From the NCBI RefSeq assembly GCF_029714425.1, contig NZ_CP121668.1, positions 5,973,501 to 6,037,500 of the forward strand: a DNA stretch of 64,000 nt, written 5' to 3'. The position numbers and the translations under genes were made by a program. Source of the stretch: Bradyrhizobium sp. CB2312 (lineage in GTDB: Bacteria > Pseudomonadota > Alphaproteobacteria > Rhizobiales > Xanthobacteraceae). This document shows, piece by piece, positions 17,378 to 26,840 of the stretch. Position 1 is the first letter of the stretch; every line of letters starts with the position of its first letter. A model generated the notes under the pieces. The model did not search any database, was not told the origin of the DNA, and worked only from the letters and a program-made list of their open reading frames with translations.

Positions 17378-18445
17378 TTACGCGTTGAGGCGTTTGCCTG
17401 TCGCGTCGTCGAATAAATGAACCAGCGACGGATCTGGCTTCAGCCGGACCTTGTCGCCCGGGTTGAACTGGTGGCGCTCGCGGAACACCGCAACGACCTG
17501 CTCGCCGCCGACCTTGGCGAACACCTGCGTCTCCGAGCCGGTCGGCTCGACCACGATGATCTCGGCCTCGGCGCCGTCATCGGCGATGGTGAAGTGCTCG
17601 GGCCGCACGCCGTAGACCGCGGGACGGCCGTCGGACGCCGCCGGCGCGTTCTTGAGCGGCAGCTTGACGCCGTTCGGCCCCTCGAACGTCGCAACGCCGT
17701 TGACGCGCACGTGGCCCTTGAGGAAGTTCATGGCGGGCGAGCCGATGAAGCCGGCGACGAACTGGTTGTCGGGCTTGTCGTAGAGCTCGAGCGGCGTGCC
17801 CATCTGCTCGACGATGCCGTCATGCATGACGACGATCTTGTCGGCCATAGTCATGGCCTCGATCTGGTCGTGGGTGACGTAGACCGTGGTCGTCTTCAGC
17901 CGCTGGTGCAGTTCCTTGATCTCGGTGCGCATGGCGACGCGCAGCTTGGCATCGAGGTTCGACAAGGGCTCGTCGAACAGGAAGACCTGCGGATCGCGGA
18001 CGATGGCGCGGCCCATGGCGACGCGCTGGCGCTGACCGCCGGAGAGCTGGCGCGGATAGCGATCGAGCAGCGGCGACAGTGCGAGGATCTCGGCGGCGCG
18101 CTTGACGCGCTTGTTGATCTCGTCGGAGCTCGCGTTCCGCAACTTCAGCGAGAAGCCCATGTTGTCGGCGACCGTCATGTGCGGATAGAGCGCGTAGTTC
18201 TGGAACACCATCGCAATGTCCCGCTCCTTGGGCTGGACATTGTTGACGACGCGGTCGCCGATCGAGATCGTGCCGGAGGTGATGTTCTCGAGACCGGCGA
18301 GCATGCGCAGCAGCGTCGACTTGCCGCAGCCGGAGGGGCCAACCAGGACGACGAACTGGCCGTCCTCGATCGGGATCGTCACGCCGTGCAGGACTTCAAA
18401 ATTGCCGAACGATTTCCGCACGTCGCGGATTTGCACAGACGACAT
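17378..18445 (-). CDS. Sugar ABC transporter ATP-binding protein (UgpC/MalK type)
   Basis: The 355-residue ATPase has Walker A GPSGCGKST, the Q-loop, signature LSGGQRQRVAMGRAI, Walker B VFLFDEPLSNLDAK and the switch His in VTHDQIEAM. The C-terminal third is the regulatory TOBE region, including VYGVRPEHF, as in MalK and UgpC. It is the first gene of the leftward transporter and KDG operon and is divergent from the LacI-type regulator. An operator-like site lies in the space between them at 18592-18605. Confidence 0.94.
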   Translation of the reverse strand: MSSVQIRDVRKSFGNFEVLHGVTIPIEDGQFVVLVGPSGCGKSTLLRMLAGLENITSGTISIGDRVVNNVQPKERDIAMVFQNYALYPHMTVADNMGFSLKLRNASSDEINKRVKRAAEILALSPLLDRYPRQLSGGQRQRVAMGRAIVRDPQVFLFDEPLSNLDAKLRVAMRTEIKELHQRLKTTTVYVTHDQIEAMTMADKIVVMHDGIVEQMGTPLELYDKPDNQFVAGFIGSPAMNFLKGHVRVNGVATFEGPNGVKLPLKNAPAASDGRPAVYGVRPEHFTIADDGAEAEIIVVEPTGSETQVFAKVGGEQVVAVFRERHQFNPGDKVRLKPDPSLVHLFDDATGKRLNA

Positions 18446-18591
18446 CTAGCTCCCTCCTCGAAAGTCCACGACGCCTCTAGCGCCGCGACCGTCTTGTTTT
18501 TCAGACTTCGCCAACCCGAAGCCCGAACCTAGCAGGCGACATTGTCGGCAGTTTGTGCGGTTTTGGCAATTTGTCTTTGGTTAGTCGCTGC

Positions 18592-18605
18592 TGGTAGCGC
18601 TGTCA
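18592..18605. promoter_or_regulatory. LacI-type operator in the divergent ATPase/regulator gap
   Basis: TGGTAGCGCTGTCA is an imperfect palindrome with the fully symmetrical core AGCGCT. It shares TGGTAGCG with the site at 19721-19734. It lies 44 bases before the regulator start and about 147 bases before the ATPase start, a position that suits autoregulation and control of the transporter operon. Confidence 0.6.
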
Positions 18606-18648
18606 ACGATCCTTTGGTTTCGACATTGGCTATGCTAAAGAGCAGCAA

Positions 18649-19749
18649 ATGGGTCGAAAACGCACCAAGTCAGGCAAAATCCGGCTGGCCGAAGTCGCCG
18701 AGCTTGCCGGCGTCAGCCCGATCACCGCGTCCCGCTTCTTCCGTAATCCGGAGGCGCTGTCGGTCGCCAAGCGGACGCGGGTCGAGAGCGCGGCCAAGGA
18801 GCTCGGCTACGTGCCGAACCTGGCGGCACGGGCGCTCGCCTCGCAGCGCACCGAAGTGATCGGCGTCTTGATCCCCTCGCTCACCAACAACGTGTTCTCG
18901 GACGTGCTGCGCGGCATCTATGACGCCTCCGAGGGCGGCCGCTACTCGATCCAGTTGTCCAACACGCGCTACAGCATCCTCCAGGAGGAGAAGCTGCTGC
19001 GCCTGTTTCTGGCGCAGAAGCCGGCCGGGCTGATCGTGACCGGCATCGACCAGACCGCGGAATCGCGCGCGATGCTGGAGGCGGCCGACTGCCCGATCGT
19101 GCAGATCATGGAGATCGGGCCCAATCCGGTCGACATGATGATCGGCTTTTCGCACTATGATGCAGCCCGCGCCGCGGTCGCGCACCTGTTCGCGCAAGGC
19201 CACCGCAAGATCGGCTTCGTCGGCGCGCGCATGGATCCCAGGGTGCAGCGGCGGCTGGACGGATATGTCTCGGCCATGAAGGATGCCGGCCTGTTCGAGC
19301 AGCGCCTCGTCGTCACCACGGCGACGCCGACCTCGGTGACGCTCGGCGGCGCCCTGTTCACCGATCTCTTGGCGCGGGAGCCCGGCCTCGATGCGGTGTT
19401 CTGCGCCAATGACGACCTCGCGCTCGGCGTGCTGTTCGAATGCCGGCGCCGGGAGATCGCGGTGCCCGAGCAGATCGCGATCGTCGGCTTCAACGATCTC
19501 GAATTCATGGCCTCCGCCGTCCCTACGCTCACCAGCGTGCGCACCAACCGCTACGAGATGGGCAAAACCGCCGCCACCATGCTGATCGATGCGATCGACG
19601 GACGGCGGCCGGAGCAGCCGGTGCTCGATCTCGGCTTCAAGGTGATCGAGCGGCAAAGCTCGTCGGCGCGGCATTCGGACAATCGGCCAGCCGCATCTGG
19701 CGGGGCCGCCGCGAACAAAATGGTAGCGTTACCAAGCGGCCATGACTAG
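18649..19749 (+). CDS. LacI-family transcriptional regulator
   Basis: The 366-residue protein has an N-terminal LacI-type HTH (VAELAGVSPITASRFFRNPE, about residues 12-31) with the hinge LAARALASQRT, then a periplasmic-binding-like effector domain (VIGVLIPSLTNNVFSDVLRG, VAHLFAQGHRKIGFVGAR, VFCANDDLALG). It resembles GntR/gluconate-type repressors. It is encoded between the leftward transporter/KDG operon and the rightward dehydratase operon. Matching palindromes lie on both sides of the gene, so it probably represses both arms until a sugar acid or keto-deoxy acid binds. Confidence 0.92.
   Translation: MGRKRTKSGKIRLAEVAELAGVSPITASRFFRNPEALSVAKRTRVESAAKELGYVPNLAARALASQRTEVIGVLIPSLTNNVFSDVLRGIYDASEGGRYSIQLSNTRYSILQEEKLLRLFLAQKPAGLIVTGIDQTAESRAMLEAADCPIVQIMEIGPNPVDMMIGFSHYDAARAAVAHLFAQGHRKIGFVGARMDPRVQRRLDGYVSAMKDAGLFEQRLVVTTATPTSVTLGGALFTDLLAREPGLDAVFCANDDLALGVLFECRRREIAVPEQIAIVGFNDLEFMASAVPTLTSVRTNRYEMGKTAATMLIDAIDGRRPEQPVLDLGFKVIERQSSSARHSDNRPAASGGAAANKMVALPSGHD
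19721..19734. promoter_or_regulatory. LacI-type operator before the dehydratase operon
   Basis: TGGTAGCGTTACCA is a near-perfect palindrome (arms TGGTA and TACCA around a CG-centred core) of the kind bound by GalR/LacI-family repressors. It lies inside the last codons of the regulator gene, 138 bases before the dehydratase ATG. A TAGTAT sequence at 19747-19752 could be the -10 box, so the operator would cover the -35 region. Confidence 0.7.
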
Positions 19750-19871
19750 TATCGGACTTGTGAGGAAACGACCCGCCAACGGGCAGGCCCATCGTCGCTC
19801 ACATCGTTGGGCATCGCACAAGCCGACACCACAAGACGGACGCCAGTGCGTTTGCATTGCAGGAGAAACCA

Positions 19872-21701
19872 ATGACAAAAAAGCCAACCAATGGGCACGC
19901 GGGCGCCGGTAACGGCACGCGCCGCCACCTCCGCTCGCAGGAATGGTTCAACAACCCGCATAATCCGGGCATGACCGCGCTCTATATGGAGCGCTACCTG
20001 AACTACGGCCTCACCCGCGCCGAGCTCCAGTCCGGCAAGCCGATCATCGGCATCGCCCAGACCGGCAATGACCTCTCCCCCTGCAACCGGCACCATATCG
20101 AGCTGGCGCACCGCGTCCGCGAAGGCATCCGCGAGGCCGGCGGCATCGCGATGGAATTCCCGACCCACCCGATCCAGGAGACCGGCAAGCGCCCGACCGC
20201 GGCGCTCGACCGCAATCTCGCCTATCTTGGCCTGGTCGAGATCCTCTACGGCTATCCGCTCGATGGCGTCGTACTCACCACCGGCTGCGATAAGACCACG
20301 CCGGCCTGCATGATGGCCGCCGCAACCGTGAACCTGCCAGCGATCGTGCTGTCGGGCGGCCCGATGCTGAACGGCTGGCACGCCGGCGAGCGAACCGGCT
20401 CCGGCACCATCGTCTGGAAGTCGCGCGAGCGGCTTGCCGCCGGCGAGATCGACTATGAGGAGTTCATGGAGATCGTGGCCTCCTCGGCGCCGTCGGTCGG
20501 CCACTGCAACACCATGGGCACGGCTTCGACCATGAACGGCCTCGCCGAGGCGCTCGGCTTCTCGCTGCCGGGCTGCGCGGCGATCCCCGCCCCTTACCGC
20601 GAGCGCGGCCAGATCGCCTACGAGACCGGCAAGCGCATCGTCGAGATGGTCTGGGAAGACCTGAAGCCTTCGGACATCCTGACCCGCAAGGCGTTCGAGA
20701 ACTGCATCGTGATCAATTCGGCGATCGGCGGCTCGACCAATGCGCCGATCCACATCAACGCGCTGGCCCGCCACATCGGCGTCGAGCTGTCTATCGACGA
20801 CTGGCAGAAGCACGGTCATGACGTGCCGCTGCTGGTCAACATGCAGCCGGCCGGCTTCTATCTCGGCGAGGAATTCCACCGCGCCGGCGGCGTGCCGGCC
20901 GTGGTCCGCGAATTGATGAACCACAAGCGCATCCACGAGGACGCGCTCACCGTCAACGGCCGCGGCATCGGCGAGAACTGCAAGGATGCGCCCAAGCCCG
21001 ACAACGACGTGATCCGGGCCTACGACAAGCCGCTGGTGAAGGACGCCGGCTTCCTGGTACTCAAGGGCAACCTGTTCGATTCCGCGATCATGAAGACCTC
21101 CGTGATCTCCAAGGAATTCCGCGACCGCTATTTGAGCAACCCGAAGGACCTCAACGCCTTCGAAGGCCGCGCCATCGTCTTCGAGGGTCCGGAGGATTAT
21201 CACGAACGGATCGACGACGCCTCGCTCGACATCGACGAGCACTGCGTGCTGTTCATCCGCGGCACCGGCCCGATCGGCTACCCCGGTGGCGCCGAGGTCG
21301 TGAACATGCAGCCGCCGGCGGCGCTGATCAAACGCGGCATCCTGTCCCTGCCCTGCATCGGCGACGGCCGCCAGTCCGGCACCTCGGGCTCGCCCTCGAT
21401 CCTGAACGCCTCGCCGGAAGCCGCCGCCAATGGCGGGCTTGCGGTCCTCAAGACCGGCGACAAGGTGCGCATCGACCTCAACAAGGGCAGCGCCAACATC
21501 CTGATCTCGGACGAGGAGCTGAAGAAGCGCCACGCCGAGCTGAAGGCCAATGGCGGCTTCAAGCATCCGCCGAACCAGACGCCGTGGCAGGAGATCTATC
21601 GCAACACCGTCGGCCAGCAATCGACCGGTGCCTGCATGGAGCTCGCCACGCGCTATCAGAACGTCGCCGGCACCTTTGGCGTGGCGCGGGATAATCACTA
21701 G
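19872..21701 (+). CDS. IlvD/Edd-family sugar-acid dehydratase
   Basis: The 609-residue Fe-S dehydratase converts an aldonate to a 2-keto-3-deoxy acid. Three Cys at the cluster-binding positions are visible: Cys71 (NDLSPCN), Cys139 ([10 protein letters not shown]) and Cys212 ([11 protein letters not shown]). The C-terminal [17 protein letters not shown] block, with its active-site Ser region, is also present. The size and [19 protein letters not shown] segment fit sugar-acid dehydratases better than IlvD of branched-chain synthesis. AGGAGA stands six bases before the ATG at 19872; a TTG 15 bases upstream is less likely. Its product would feed KDG kinase and KDPG aldolase of the opposite operon. 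Confidence 0.9.
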   Translation: MTKKPTNGHAGAGNGTRRHLRSQEWFNNPHNPGMTALYMERYLNYGLTRAELQSGKPIIGIAQTGNDLSPCNRHHIELAHRVREGIREAGGIAMEFPTHPIQETGKRPTAALDRNLAYLGLVEILYGYPLDGVVLTTGCDKTTPACMMAAATVNLPAIVLSGGPMLNGWHAGERTGSGTIVWKSRERLAAGEIDYEEFMEIVASSAPSVGHCNTMGTASTMNGLAEALGFSLPGCAAIPAPYRERGQIAYETGKRIVEMVWEDLKPSDILTRKAFENCIVINSAIGGSTNAPIHINALARHIGVELSIDDWQKHGHDVPLLVNMQPAGFYLGEEFHRAGGVPAVVRELMNHKRIHEDALTVNGRGIGENCKDAPKPDNDVIRAYDKPLVKDAGFLVLKGNLFDSAIMKTSVISKEFRDRYLSNPKDLNAFEGRAIVFEGPEDYHERIDDASLDIDEHCVLFIRGTGPIGYPGGAEVVNMQPPAALIKRGILSLPCIGDGRQSGTSGSPSILNASPEAAANGGLAVLKTGDKVRIDLNKGSANILISDEELKKRHAELKANGGFKHPPNQTPWQEIYRNTVGQQSTGACMELATRYQNVAGTFGVARDNH

Positions 21702-21710
21702 CAGCCACAC

Positions 21711-21797
21711 CGTCATTGCGAGCGAAGCGAAGCAATCCAGAGATTTGTCCGCAGAGGCAGTCTGGATTGCTTCGTCGCTTCGCTCCTCGCAATGACG
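21711..21797. repeat. Palindromic intergenic repeat
   Basis: CGTCATTGCGAGCGAAGCGAAGCAATCCAGA at the left pairs with the TCTGGATTGCTTCGTCGCTTCGC...CGCAATGACG half at the right. It lies between the dehydratase and the first SDR gene and may fold into a long hairpin in the shared transcript. Confidence 0.75.
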
Positions 21798-21834
21798 TGG
21801 GGCTGGCATTCTAATGAACACAAGGGAGAACAAA

Positions 21835-22566
21835 ATGGCAGATCGCCTCAAGGGAAAGCGCGCCGTCGTCACGGCTGCGGCAGCAGGCATCGGGCGTGCA
21901 TGCGCCATCGCATTCGCGCGTGAAGGCGCAACCGTCATCGCCACCGACATCAACGAGGCCGGCATCGCTGGCCTGACCAAGGAAGGCATCGCCGAAGTGG
22001 CAAAGCTCGACGTCCGCAACACCGCCGACGTCAACGCCTTTGCCAAACGCGTCGGCAAGATCGACATCCTGCTCAACGCGGCTGGCTTCGTGCATCACGG
22101 CACCATCCTGGAGTGCTCGGAAGAAGACTTCGACTTCTCCTTCGACCTCAACGTCAAGTCGATGCACCGGACCATCAAGGCCTTCCTGCCCGACATGATC
22201 GCGGGCGGCGGCGGCAGCATCGTCAACATCTCGTCCTGCGCGGCCTTGAGGCCGCCGGCGAACCGTTATGTCTACAGCTCGTCGAAGGCCGCGGTGTCGC
22301 TGCTGTCGCGCGCGGTCGCGCTCGACTTCATCACCAAGGGCATCCGCTGCAACTCGATCTGCCCCGGCACCGTCGAGACGCCCTCGATGCTCGACCGCGC
22401 CGCCGCGCAAGGGCCCCAGGGCAAGGAGATGTTCATCTCGCGCCAGAAGATGGGCCGCCTCGGCACCGCCGAGGAGATCGCATCCATGGCCGTCTATCTC
22501 GGCAGCGACGAGAGCGCCTTCACTACCGGCGTCGATCTGGTCGTCGACGGCGGTTACATGCTCTGA
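21835..22566 (+). CDS. SDR-family oxidoreductase
   Basis: The 243-residue classical short-chain dehydrogenase has the cofactor loop TAAAAGIGRA (the usual first Gly is replaced by Ala), the NAAGFVHHG segment in place of NNAG, Ser in NISSCAA and the YVYSSSKAA Tyr/Lys pair. D in ATDINEAG suggests NAD preference. AAGGGAGAA precedes the ATG at 21835, so this is preferred over an in-frame ATG at 21814. It likely oxidises a sugar or sugar acid in the same path as the dehydratase. The next SDR gene begins 17 bases later. Confidence 0.9.
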   Translation: MADRLKGKRAVVTAAAAGIGRACAIAFAREGATVIATDINEAGIAGLTKEGIAEVAKLDVRNTADVNAFAKRVGKIDILLNAAGFVHHGTILECSEEDFDFSFDLNVKSMHRTIKAFLPDMIAGGGGSIVNISSCAALRPPANRYVYSSSKAAVSLLSRAVALDFITKGIRCNSICPGTVETPSMLDRAAAQGPQGKEMFISRQKMGRLGTAEEIASMAVYLGSDESAFTTGVDLVVDGGYML

Positions 22567-22583
22567 CGCCAGGGGCACCCGGC

Positions 22584-23330
22584 ATGAACAAGATCGATCT
22601 CAATGGCCGTACCGCCGTCGTCACCGGCGGTGCGCAGGGCTTTGGCCGCGCCATCGCCGAGCGCTTCGTTGCCTCCGGCGCCAAGGTCGCGATCTGGGAT
22701 TTTGACGCGGCGCTGGCCGAGAAGACCGCGAAAGAGATCGGCGACAACGTCCGCGTCTTCAAGGTCGACGTCACCGACACCGCTGAAGTCGAGCAGGCCC
22801 GCGATGCGACGCTGGCCGCCTTCGGCAAGATCGACATCCTCGTCAACAATGCCGGCATCGCCGGCGTCAACAAGCCGGTCTGGGAGACCGATCTCGAGGA
22901 ATGGCGGAAAGTCCTGCGCATCAACCTCGACGGCCCCTTCATCTGCTGCAAGGCCATCGTGCCTGAAATGCTCAAGCGGAAATACGGGCGGATCGTGAAC
23001 ATCGCCTCGATCGCCGGCAAGGAAGGCAATCCGAACGCCTCGCATTATTCGGCGTCCAAGGCCGGCTTGATCGCGCTGACCAAATCGCTCGGCAAGGAGC
23101 TCGCCGCGCATGACATCCTGGTGAATGCGGTGACGCCGGCCGCGGCGAAGACCGCGATCTTCGACCAGATGACGCAGCAGCATATCGACTTCATGCTGTC
23201 AAAGATCCCGAAAGCGCGCTTCGTGCAAGTCGAAGAGCTCGCCGCGATGGTGAGCTGGCTCGCATCCGAAGATTGTGCCTTCTCCACCGGCGCAGTGTTT
23301 GATATTTCGGGTGGACGGGCGACCTACTGA
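22584..23330 (+). CDS. SDR-family oxidoreductase
   Basis: The 248-residue classical short-chain dehydrogenase has TGGAQGFGRA, NNAGIAG, Ser in NIASIAGKEG and the YSASKAG Tyr/Lys pair. An Asp after the second strand (AIWDFD) favours NAD. The C-terminal FDISGGRATY is typical. A much longer open frame begins upstream inside the previous gene but is not coding there. Two SDR genes beside one dehydratase suggest successive or alternative oxidation steps on the imported sugar. Confidence 0.9.
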   Translation: MNKIDLNGRTAVVTGGAQGFGRAIAERFVASGAKVAIWDFDAALAEKTAKEIGDNVRVFKVDVTDTAEVEQARDATLAAFGKIDILVNNAGIAGVNKPVWETDLEEWRKVLRINLDGPFICCKAIVPEMLKRKYGRIVNIASIAGKEGNPNASHYSASKAGLIALTKSLGKELAAHDILVNAVTPAAAKTAIFDQMTQQHIDFMLSKIPKARFVQVEELAAMVSWLASEDCAFSTGAVFDISGGRATY

Positions 23331-23357
23331 GGCATGGGCCGCCCGAGGGGGCGGACC

Positions 23358-24509
23358 ATGCAATTTCGGCGACGGGACTTCGTGAAGCTCGCAGCGGGCG
23401 CGCTGCCGCTGCTGTCGTGCCCAGCGCTGGCGCAACTCGCGCCCAACCCGCCGAGCATCCGCCCGCCCTCGCCGGCCGAGCGCGGCGCCATGGCGCGGCT
23501 CGCGCGCAGCTTCATGGACAAATACGACGTGCCGGCGCTGTCCTTTGCGATCGGCTATGCCGGCACTGTCGTCCACGAGGATGCCTTCGGGCTTGCCGAC
23601 CGCGAGCGCAACGAGACCGTGACGCCGCGACATCTGTTCCGGATCGCCAGCGTCAGCAAGATGATCACCTCGGTCGCGATGTTCCGCCTGATCGAGGAGA
23701 ACCGTCTCAAGCTGACCGATCGCGTGTTCGGCCCAGGCGCTTTGCTCGGCACCGATTACGGGCAGCCGCCCTACTCTGCCGGCATCGACCAGATCACGCT
23801 CGAGCATCTGTTGACCCACACTGGCGGCGGCTGGAGCAACGACAACCGCGATCCCATGTTCACCCATCCGCGGATGGATCATGCCGAGCTGATCGCCTGG
23901 ACGCTCGCCAACCGGCCGCTGGACCGGCCGCCGGGCCAGCATTACGCCTACTCCAATTTCGGCTATTGCGTGCTGGGGCGCGTGATCGAGAAGCTCACCG
24001 GCCAGCTCTATGCCGAGCACGTCCGCAGCGAGGTGCTGGCGCGCTGCGGCGTCACCGACATGACGATAGCGGGCAACACGCGCGACCAGCGCCAGGCCGG
24101 CGAAGTCGCCTATTACGGCCAGGGCGAAAGCCCCTACGACATGAAAGTGCGGCGGATGGATTCCCATGGCGGCTGGATCGCGACCCCGTCGGATCTCGTC
24201 CAGTTCCTGATGCATGTCGACGGCTACACCAGGCCCGCGACCATCCTGCGGCCGCACACCATCCAGGTCATGACCACCGCACCCAGCTATAGCCCGGACT
24301 ATGCCAAGGGCTTCTGTGTCAACAAGTCAGGCAATTGGTGGCACAATGGCAGCCTGCCGGGCACGAGCACGATCGCCGTGCGCACCCATGGCGGCTTCTG
24401 CTGGGCTGCCTTCACCAACACCAGACGCGGGAATTCCAACATGGATGGCGATCTTGACGATCTCAACTGGAGCATGGCGCGCCAGGTCGGCGAATGGCGG
24501 GTGGCCTGA
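23358..24509 (+). CDS. Beta-lactamase-family serine hydrolase, exported
   Basis: The 383-residue protein has a short export signal starting MQFRRRDFVKLAAGALPLLSC; the twin Arg suggests Tat export and Cys21 could be lipidated. The class C/PBP-like fold shows SVSK (S98, K101), the YSNFGY Tyr motif and the NKSGNWWHNGSLPG block near the end. Such proteins cleave esters, amides or peptidoglycan-like substrates. It follows the second SDR gene by a few bases, so it shares the sugar-acid operon, and a lactonase or esterase role on a sugar derivative is possible but unproven. An ATG at 23334 is also in frame. Confidence 0.82.
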   Translation: MQFRRRDFVKLAAGALPLLSCPALAQLAPNPPSIRPPSPAERGAMARLARSFMDKYDVPALSFAIGYAGTVVHEDAFGLADRERNETVTPRHLFRIASVSKMITSVAMFRLIEENRLKLTDRVFGPGALLGTDYGQPPYSAGIDQITLEHLLTHTGGGWSNDNRDPMFTHPRMDHAELIAWTLANRPLDRPPGQHYAYSNFGYCVLGRVIEKLTGQLYAEHVRSEVLARCGVTDMTIAGNTRDQRQAGEVAYYGQGESPYDMKVRRMDSHGGWIATPSDLVQFLMHVDGYTRPATILRPHTIQVMTTAPSYSPDYAKGFCVNKSGNWWHNGSLPGTSTIAVRTHGGFCWAAFTNTRRGNSNMDGDLDDLNWSMARQVGEWRVA

Positions 24510-24512
24510 GCC

Positions 24513-24905
24513 ATGATCCGGGAAGGTGGATGCCTGTGCGGCGCGGTGAGGTTCAAGGCGGAGGGCGAGCCGCTCAACGTCCGCATCTGCCATTGCCGCT
24601 TGTGCCAGAAGGCGATGGGCTCGCCGTTCTTCGCCCGCGCGCAGTTCGACCAGCGCGCACTGACGGTCGAGGGCGAGACCGAGCGCTATGCGTCGTCCGA
24701 GAACATCGACCGCGTCTTCTGCAAGCGCTGCGGCACGCGCCTGTTCGCCTGGCGGCGCAATGGCACGCTCGCCGGTGTCTCGCTTGCGACCTTCGATGAT
24801 CGCAACGCCTTTACGCCGACCGAGCACATCTGGGTGAGCGAGAAGCTCGCCTGGCTGAAGCTCGATGACGGTCTGGTGCAATATCCGGGGACCATCCCGA
24901 CGTGA
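24513..24905 (+). CDS. GFA-family (Mss4-like) zinc-binding protein
   Basis: The 130-residue protein has the GFA/CENP-V zinc sites: CLCGAVRF at residue 6, CHCRLCQKAMG about 20 residues later and CKRCGTRLF in the second half. The family is named for glutathione-dependent formaldehyde-activating enzyme, but most members have no proven reaction. It lies three bases after the serine hydrolase stop and is the last gene of the rightward operon, facing the DMT transporter. Confidence 0.87.
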   Translation: MIREGGCLCGAVRFKAEGEPLNVRICHCRLCQKAMGSPFFARAQFDQRALTVEGETERYASSENIDRVFCKRCGTRLFAWRRNGTLAGVSLATFDDRNAFTPTEHIWVSEKLAWLKLDDGLVQYPGTIPT

Positions 24906-24913
24906 GGTCGCGA

Positions 24914-25813
24914 TCAGCCTGAGGCGCCGGCCGCTTCAACGCGCCGGCCCGTCGTGGTCGCAATCCAGATTCCGGCAAACACCGCGACGATGCCGGCCGC
25001 GAGATTCCACCGCAGCGGTTCGTGCAGCAACCAGGCGCCGACCAGCGAGGCCGTGATCGGGTTGACCGTCACCGAGATGGCGACGCGCGTCGGCGTCGTC
25101 CGCTCCAGCGCGAAGGCCCAGAGATAGAAGGTCAGCGCCGCGCCGAACGCGCCGAGATATGACGCCGCCAGCCATTGCGGCGCGCCGAAGCTTGCGACCG
25201 GCGCAAAACTGCCGCGGCCATACGAGAGCAGGATGAGGCAGGCCGCGCCCGCCGCCATGCTCATGGTGGTGAAAGCGATCGGGCTGGAGCGGCGGATCAG
25301 CGGCTTCGACCAGATGCCGTAGAGCGCCATGCATAGCGCAGCCGCCATCATCAGGAGATCGCCGCGCCAGGCACCCGGCGGCGCCGAGGTCAGGTCGGTG
25401 AGCAGCGCAACCGCAACACCCAGAGTCGCGATCACGACACCGATCGATTTACGCCAGGTCAGGGCTTCGGCACCGAGTGCGGCTCCGATCACGAGCGACA
25501 GCAGGGGAAGCGTCGACAGTGCGAGCGCGCCACGCGCGGCCGTCGTGAAGATCAGCGAGGCGTTGAACAGGATCGGGAACACGGCGAAGAACAGAATGCC
25601 GAGGGCGAAGGCGGCCGGCCAGTCGCCACGCCCCGGCCAGCGATCACCGCGCAGCAGCGTCAGCGGCAGCAGCAGGAGAACGCCGATGCCGAACCGGAAC
25701 GAGCCGATCGCGAGCGGGTCGATGCTGCCCACGAGGTACCGCGTGGCGCCGATCGAGGTGCCGCCAAGGCCGCTCGACAGCACCGCGGCCAGAACGCCAA
25801 AAGTCTCGCCCAC
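24914..25813 (-). CDS. EamA/DMT-family transporter
   Basis: The 299-residue protein has ten hydrophobic spans in two EamA repeats: GGTSIGATRYLVGSIDPLAIGSFRFGIG in the first half and PLIRRSSPIAFTTMSMAAGA in the second, and it ends in a basic tail. The family exports amino acids or metabolites. It is divergent from a LysR-type regulator 89 bases away, the usual control arrangement. The substrate is unknown. Confidence 0.9.
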   Translation of the reverse strand: MGETFGVLAAVLSSGLGGTSIGATRYLVGSIDPLAIGSFRFGIGVLLLLPLTLLRGDRWPGRGDWPAAFALGILFFAVFPILFNASLIFTTAARGALALSTLPLLSLVIGAALGAEALTWRKSIGVVIATLGVAVALLTDLTSAPPGAWRGDLLMMAAALCMALYGIWSKPLIRRSSPIAFTTMSMAAGAACLILLSYGRGSFAPVASFGAPQWLAASYLGAFGAALTFYLWAFALERTTPTRVAISVTVNPITASLVGAWLLHEPLRWNLAAGIVAVFAGIWIATTTGRRVEAAGASG

Positions 25814-25902
25814 GCTCCCTCCCCGACTGCTTTGCGGGCGAGCATATGAGACGCGCCGAAACAGGGAATGGAATTTCTGTCATGCCAGGATAAGTTTTCA
25901 TC

Positions 25903-26769
25903 ATGATCGCACCTGTTCTCGATCCCGACCTGCTGAAGGCGTTTGTCGCCGTTGCCGAACATCGCTCGTTCACACGCGCTGCCGCGACGCTCCACCGCAC
26001 GCAATCGGCGGTGAGCGTCCAGATCAAACGCCTGGAGGAGCGGCTTGGTGCAAGGCTGTTTCAACGTACCAGGGCGGGCGTCGTGCTGACCGCAGCAGGC
26101 GACGAACTCCTCGTCTATGCGAGGCGCCTTCTCGACCTCAATGCGGAAGCAATCGGCGCACTCCGCGCACGCAAGCACGAAGCCGTGGTCCGCCTCGGCG
26201 TGATGGACGATTACGGCACGATCGTCATTCCGCCCTTGCTCGCGCGCTTTGCCAAAAGCCATCCGGACGTCAGGGTCGAGATCGAGACCGGGTTGACCGC
26301 GACCATGCCAGCAAGGCTCGGCGAGGCCTATGACCTCGTCATCGCCATGCATCCGGAAGGACAAGGCGCTGGCGAGCTGCTGCGGCGCGAGCAGGCGGTG
26401 TGGGCGGCGGGCGCGTCCTATCCAGCCGGAGCGCGCGATACGCTGCCGGTCGCACTCTATCCGCCAGGCTGCCTGTTCCGGCAATGGGCCGCGGAGGCGC
26501 TGGATGCCGCCGGCCGGCCCTGGCGGCTCGCCTTTGTCAGCCGCACGCTGGCGGCGGTAGAAGCGATTGCGGCGCAGGGCCTCGCGATTACGGTGGTGAA
26601 AGCCGGCACCCTGCCCGCCAGCCTGCATAGCCTGTCGGACGGCCTGCCGCCGTTGCCTGCGGCAGACATCCGCCTGCACCGCGCACGCAACCTGTCGCGT
26701 GCCGGCGGCCTGCTGGCGGATCATCTACAGCTTGGGATTTCGCAACCAGCGCCCCATATCCTGCCCTGA
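25903..26769 (+). CDS. LysR-family transcriptional regulator
   Basis: The 288-residue protein starts with the LTTR winged HTH (LLKAFVAVAEHRSFTRAAATLHRTQSAVSVQIKRLEE, split here by position 6 to 41), followed by the co-inducer domain. It is divergent from the DMT transporter, which it probably controls. The end of the gene is separated by about 70 bases from the M50 peptidase gene, so the two could be read together. Confidence 0.92.
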   Translation: MIAPVLDPDLLKAFVAVAEHRSFTRAAATLHRTQSAVSVQIKRLEERLGARLFQRTRAGVVLTAAGDELLVYARRLLDLNAEAIGALRARKHEAVVRLGVMDDYGTIVIPPLLARFAKSHPDVRVEIETGLTATMPARLGEAYDLVIAMHPEGQGAGELLRREQAVWAAGASYPAGARDTLPVALYPPGCLFRQWAAEALDAAGRPWRLAFVSRTLAAVEAIAAQGLAITVVKAGTLPASLHSLSDGLPPLPAADIRLHRARNLSRAGGLLADHLQLGISQPAPHILP

Positions 26770-26840
26770 CGCGTTGCCTCACCACCGGATTGGCCGGGTT
26801 GGCTGCAAGGCCACGAGGCGCAAACCGGGATCGACGAGCC

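Noticed and set aside
22113..23330. Longer SDR protein with an N-terminal extension
   Set aside because: The extension is an Arg-rich shadow of the first SDR gene. The ATG at 22584 starts a complete SDR.
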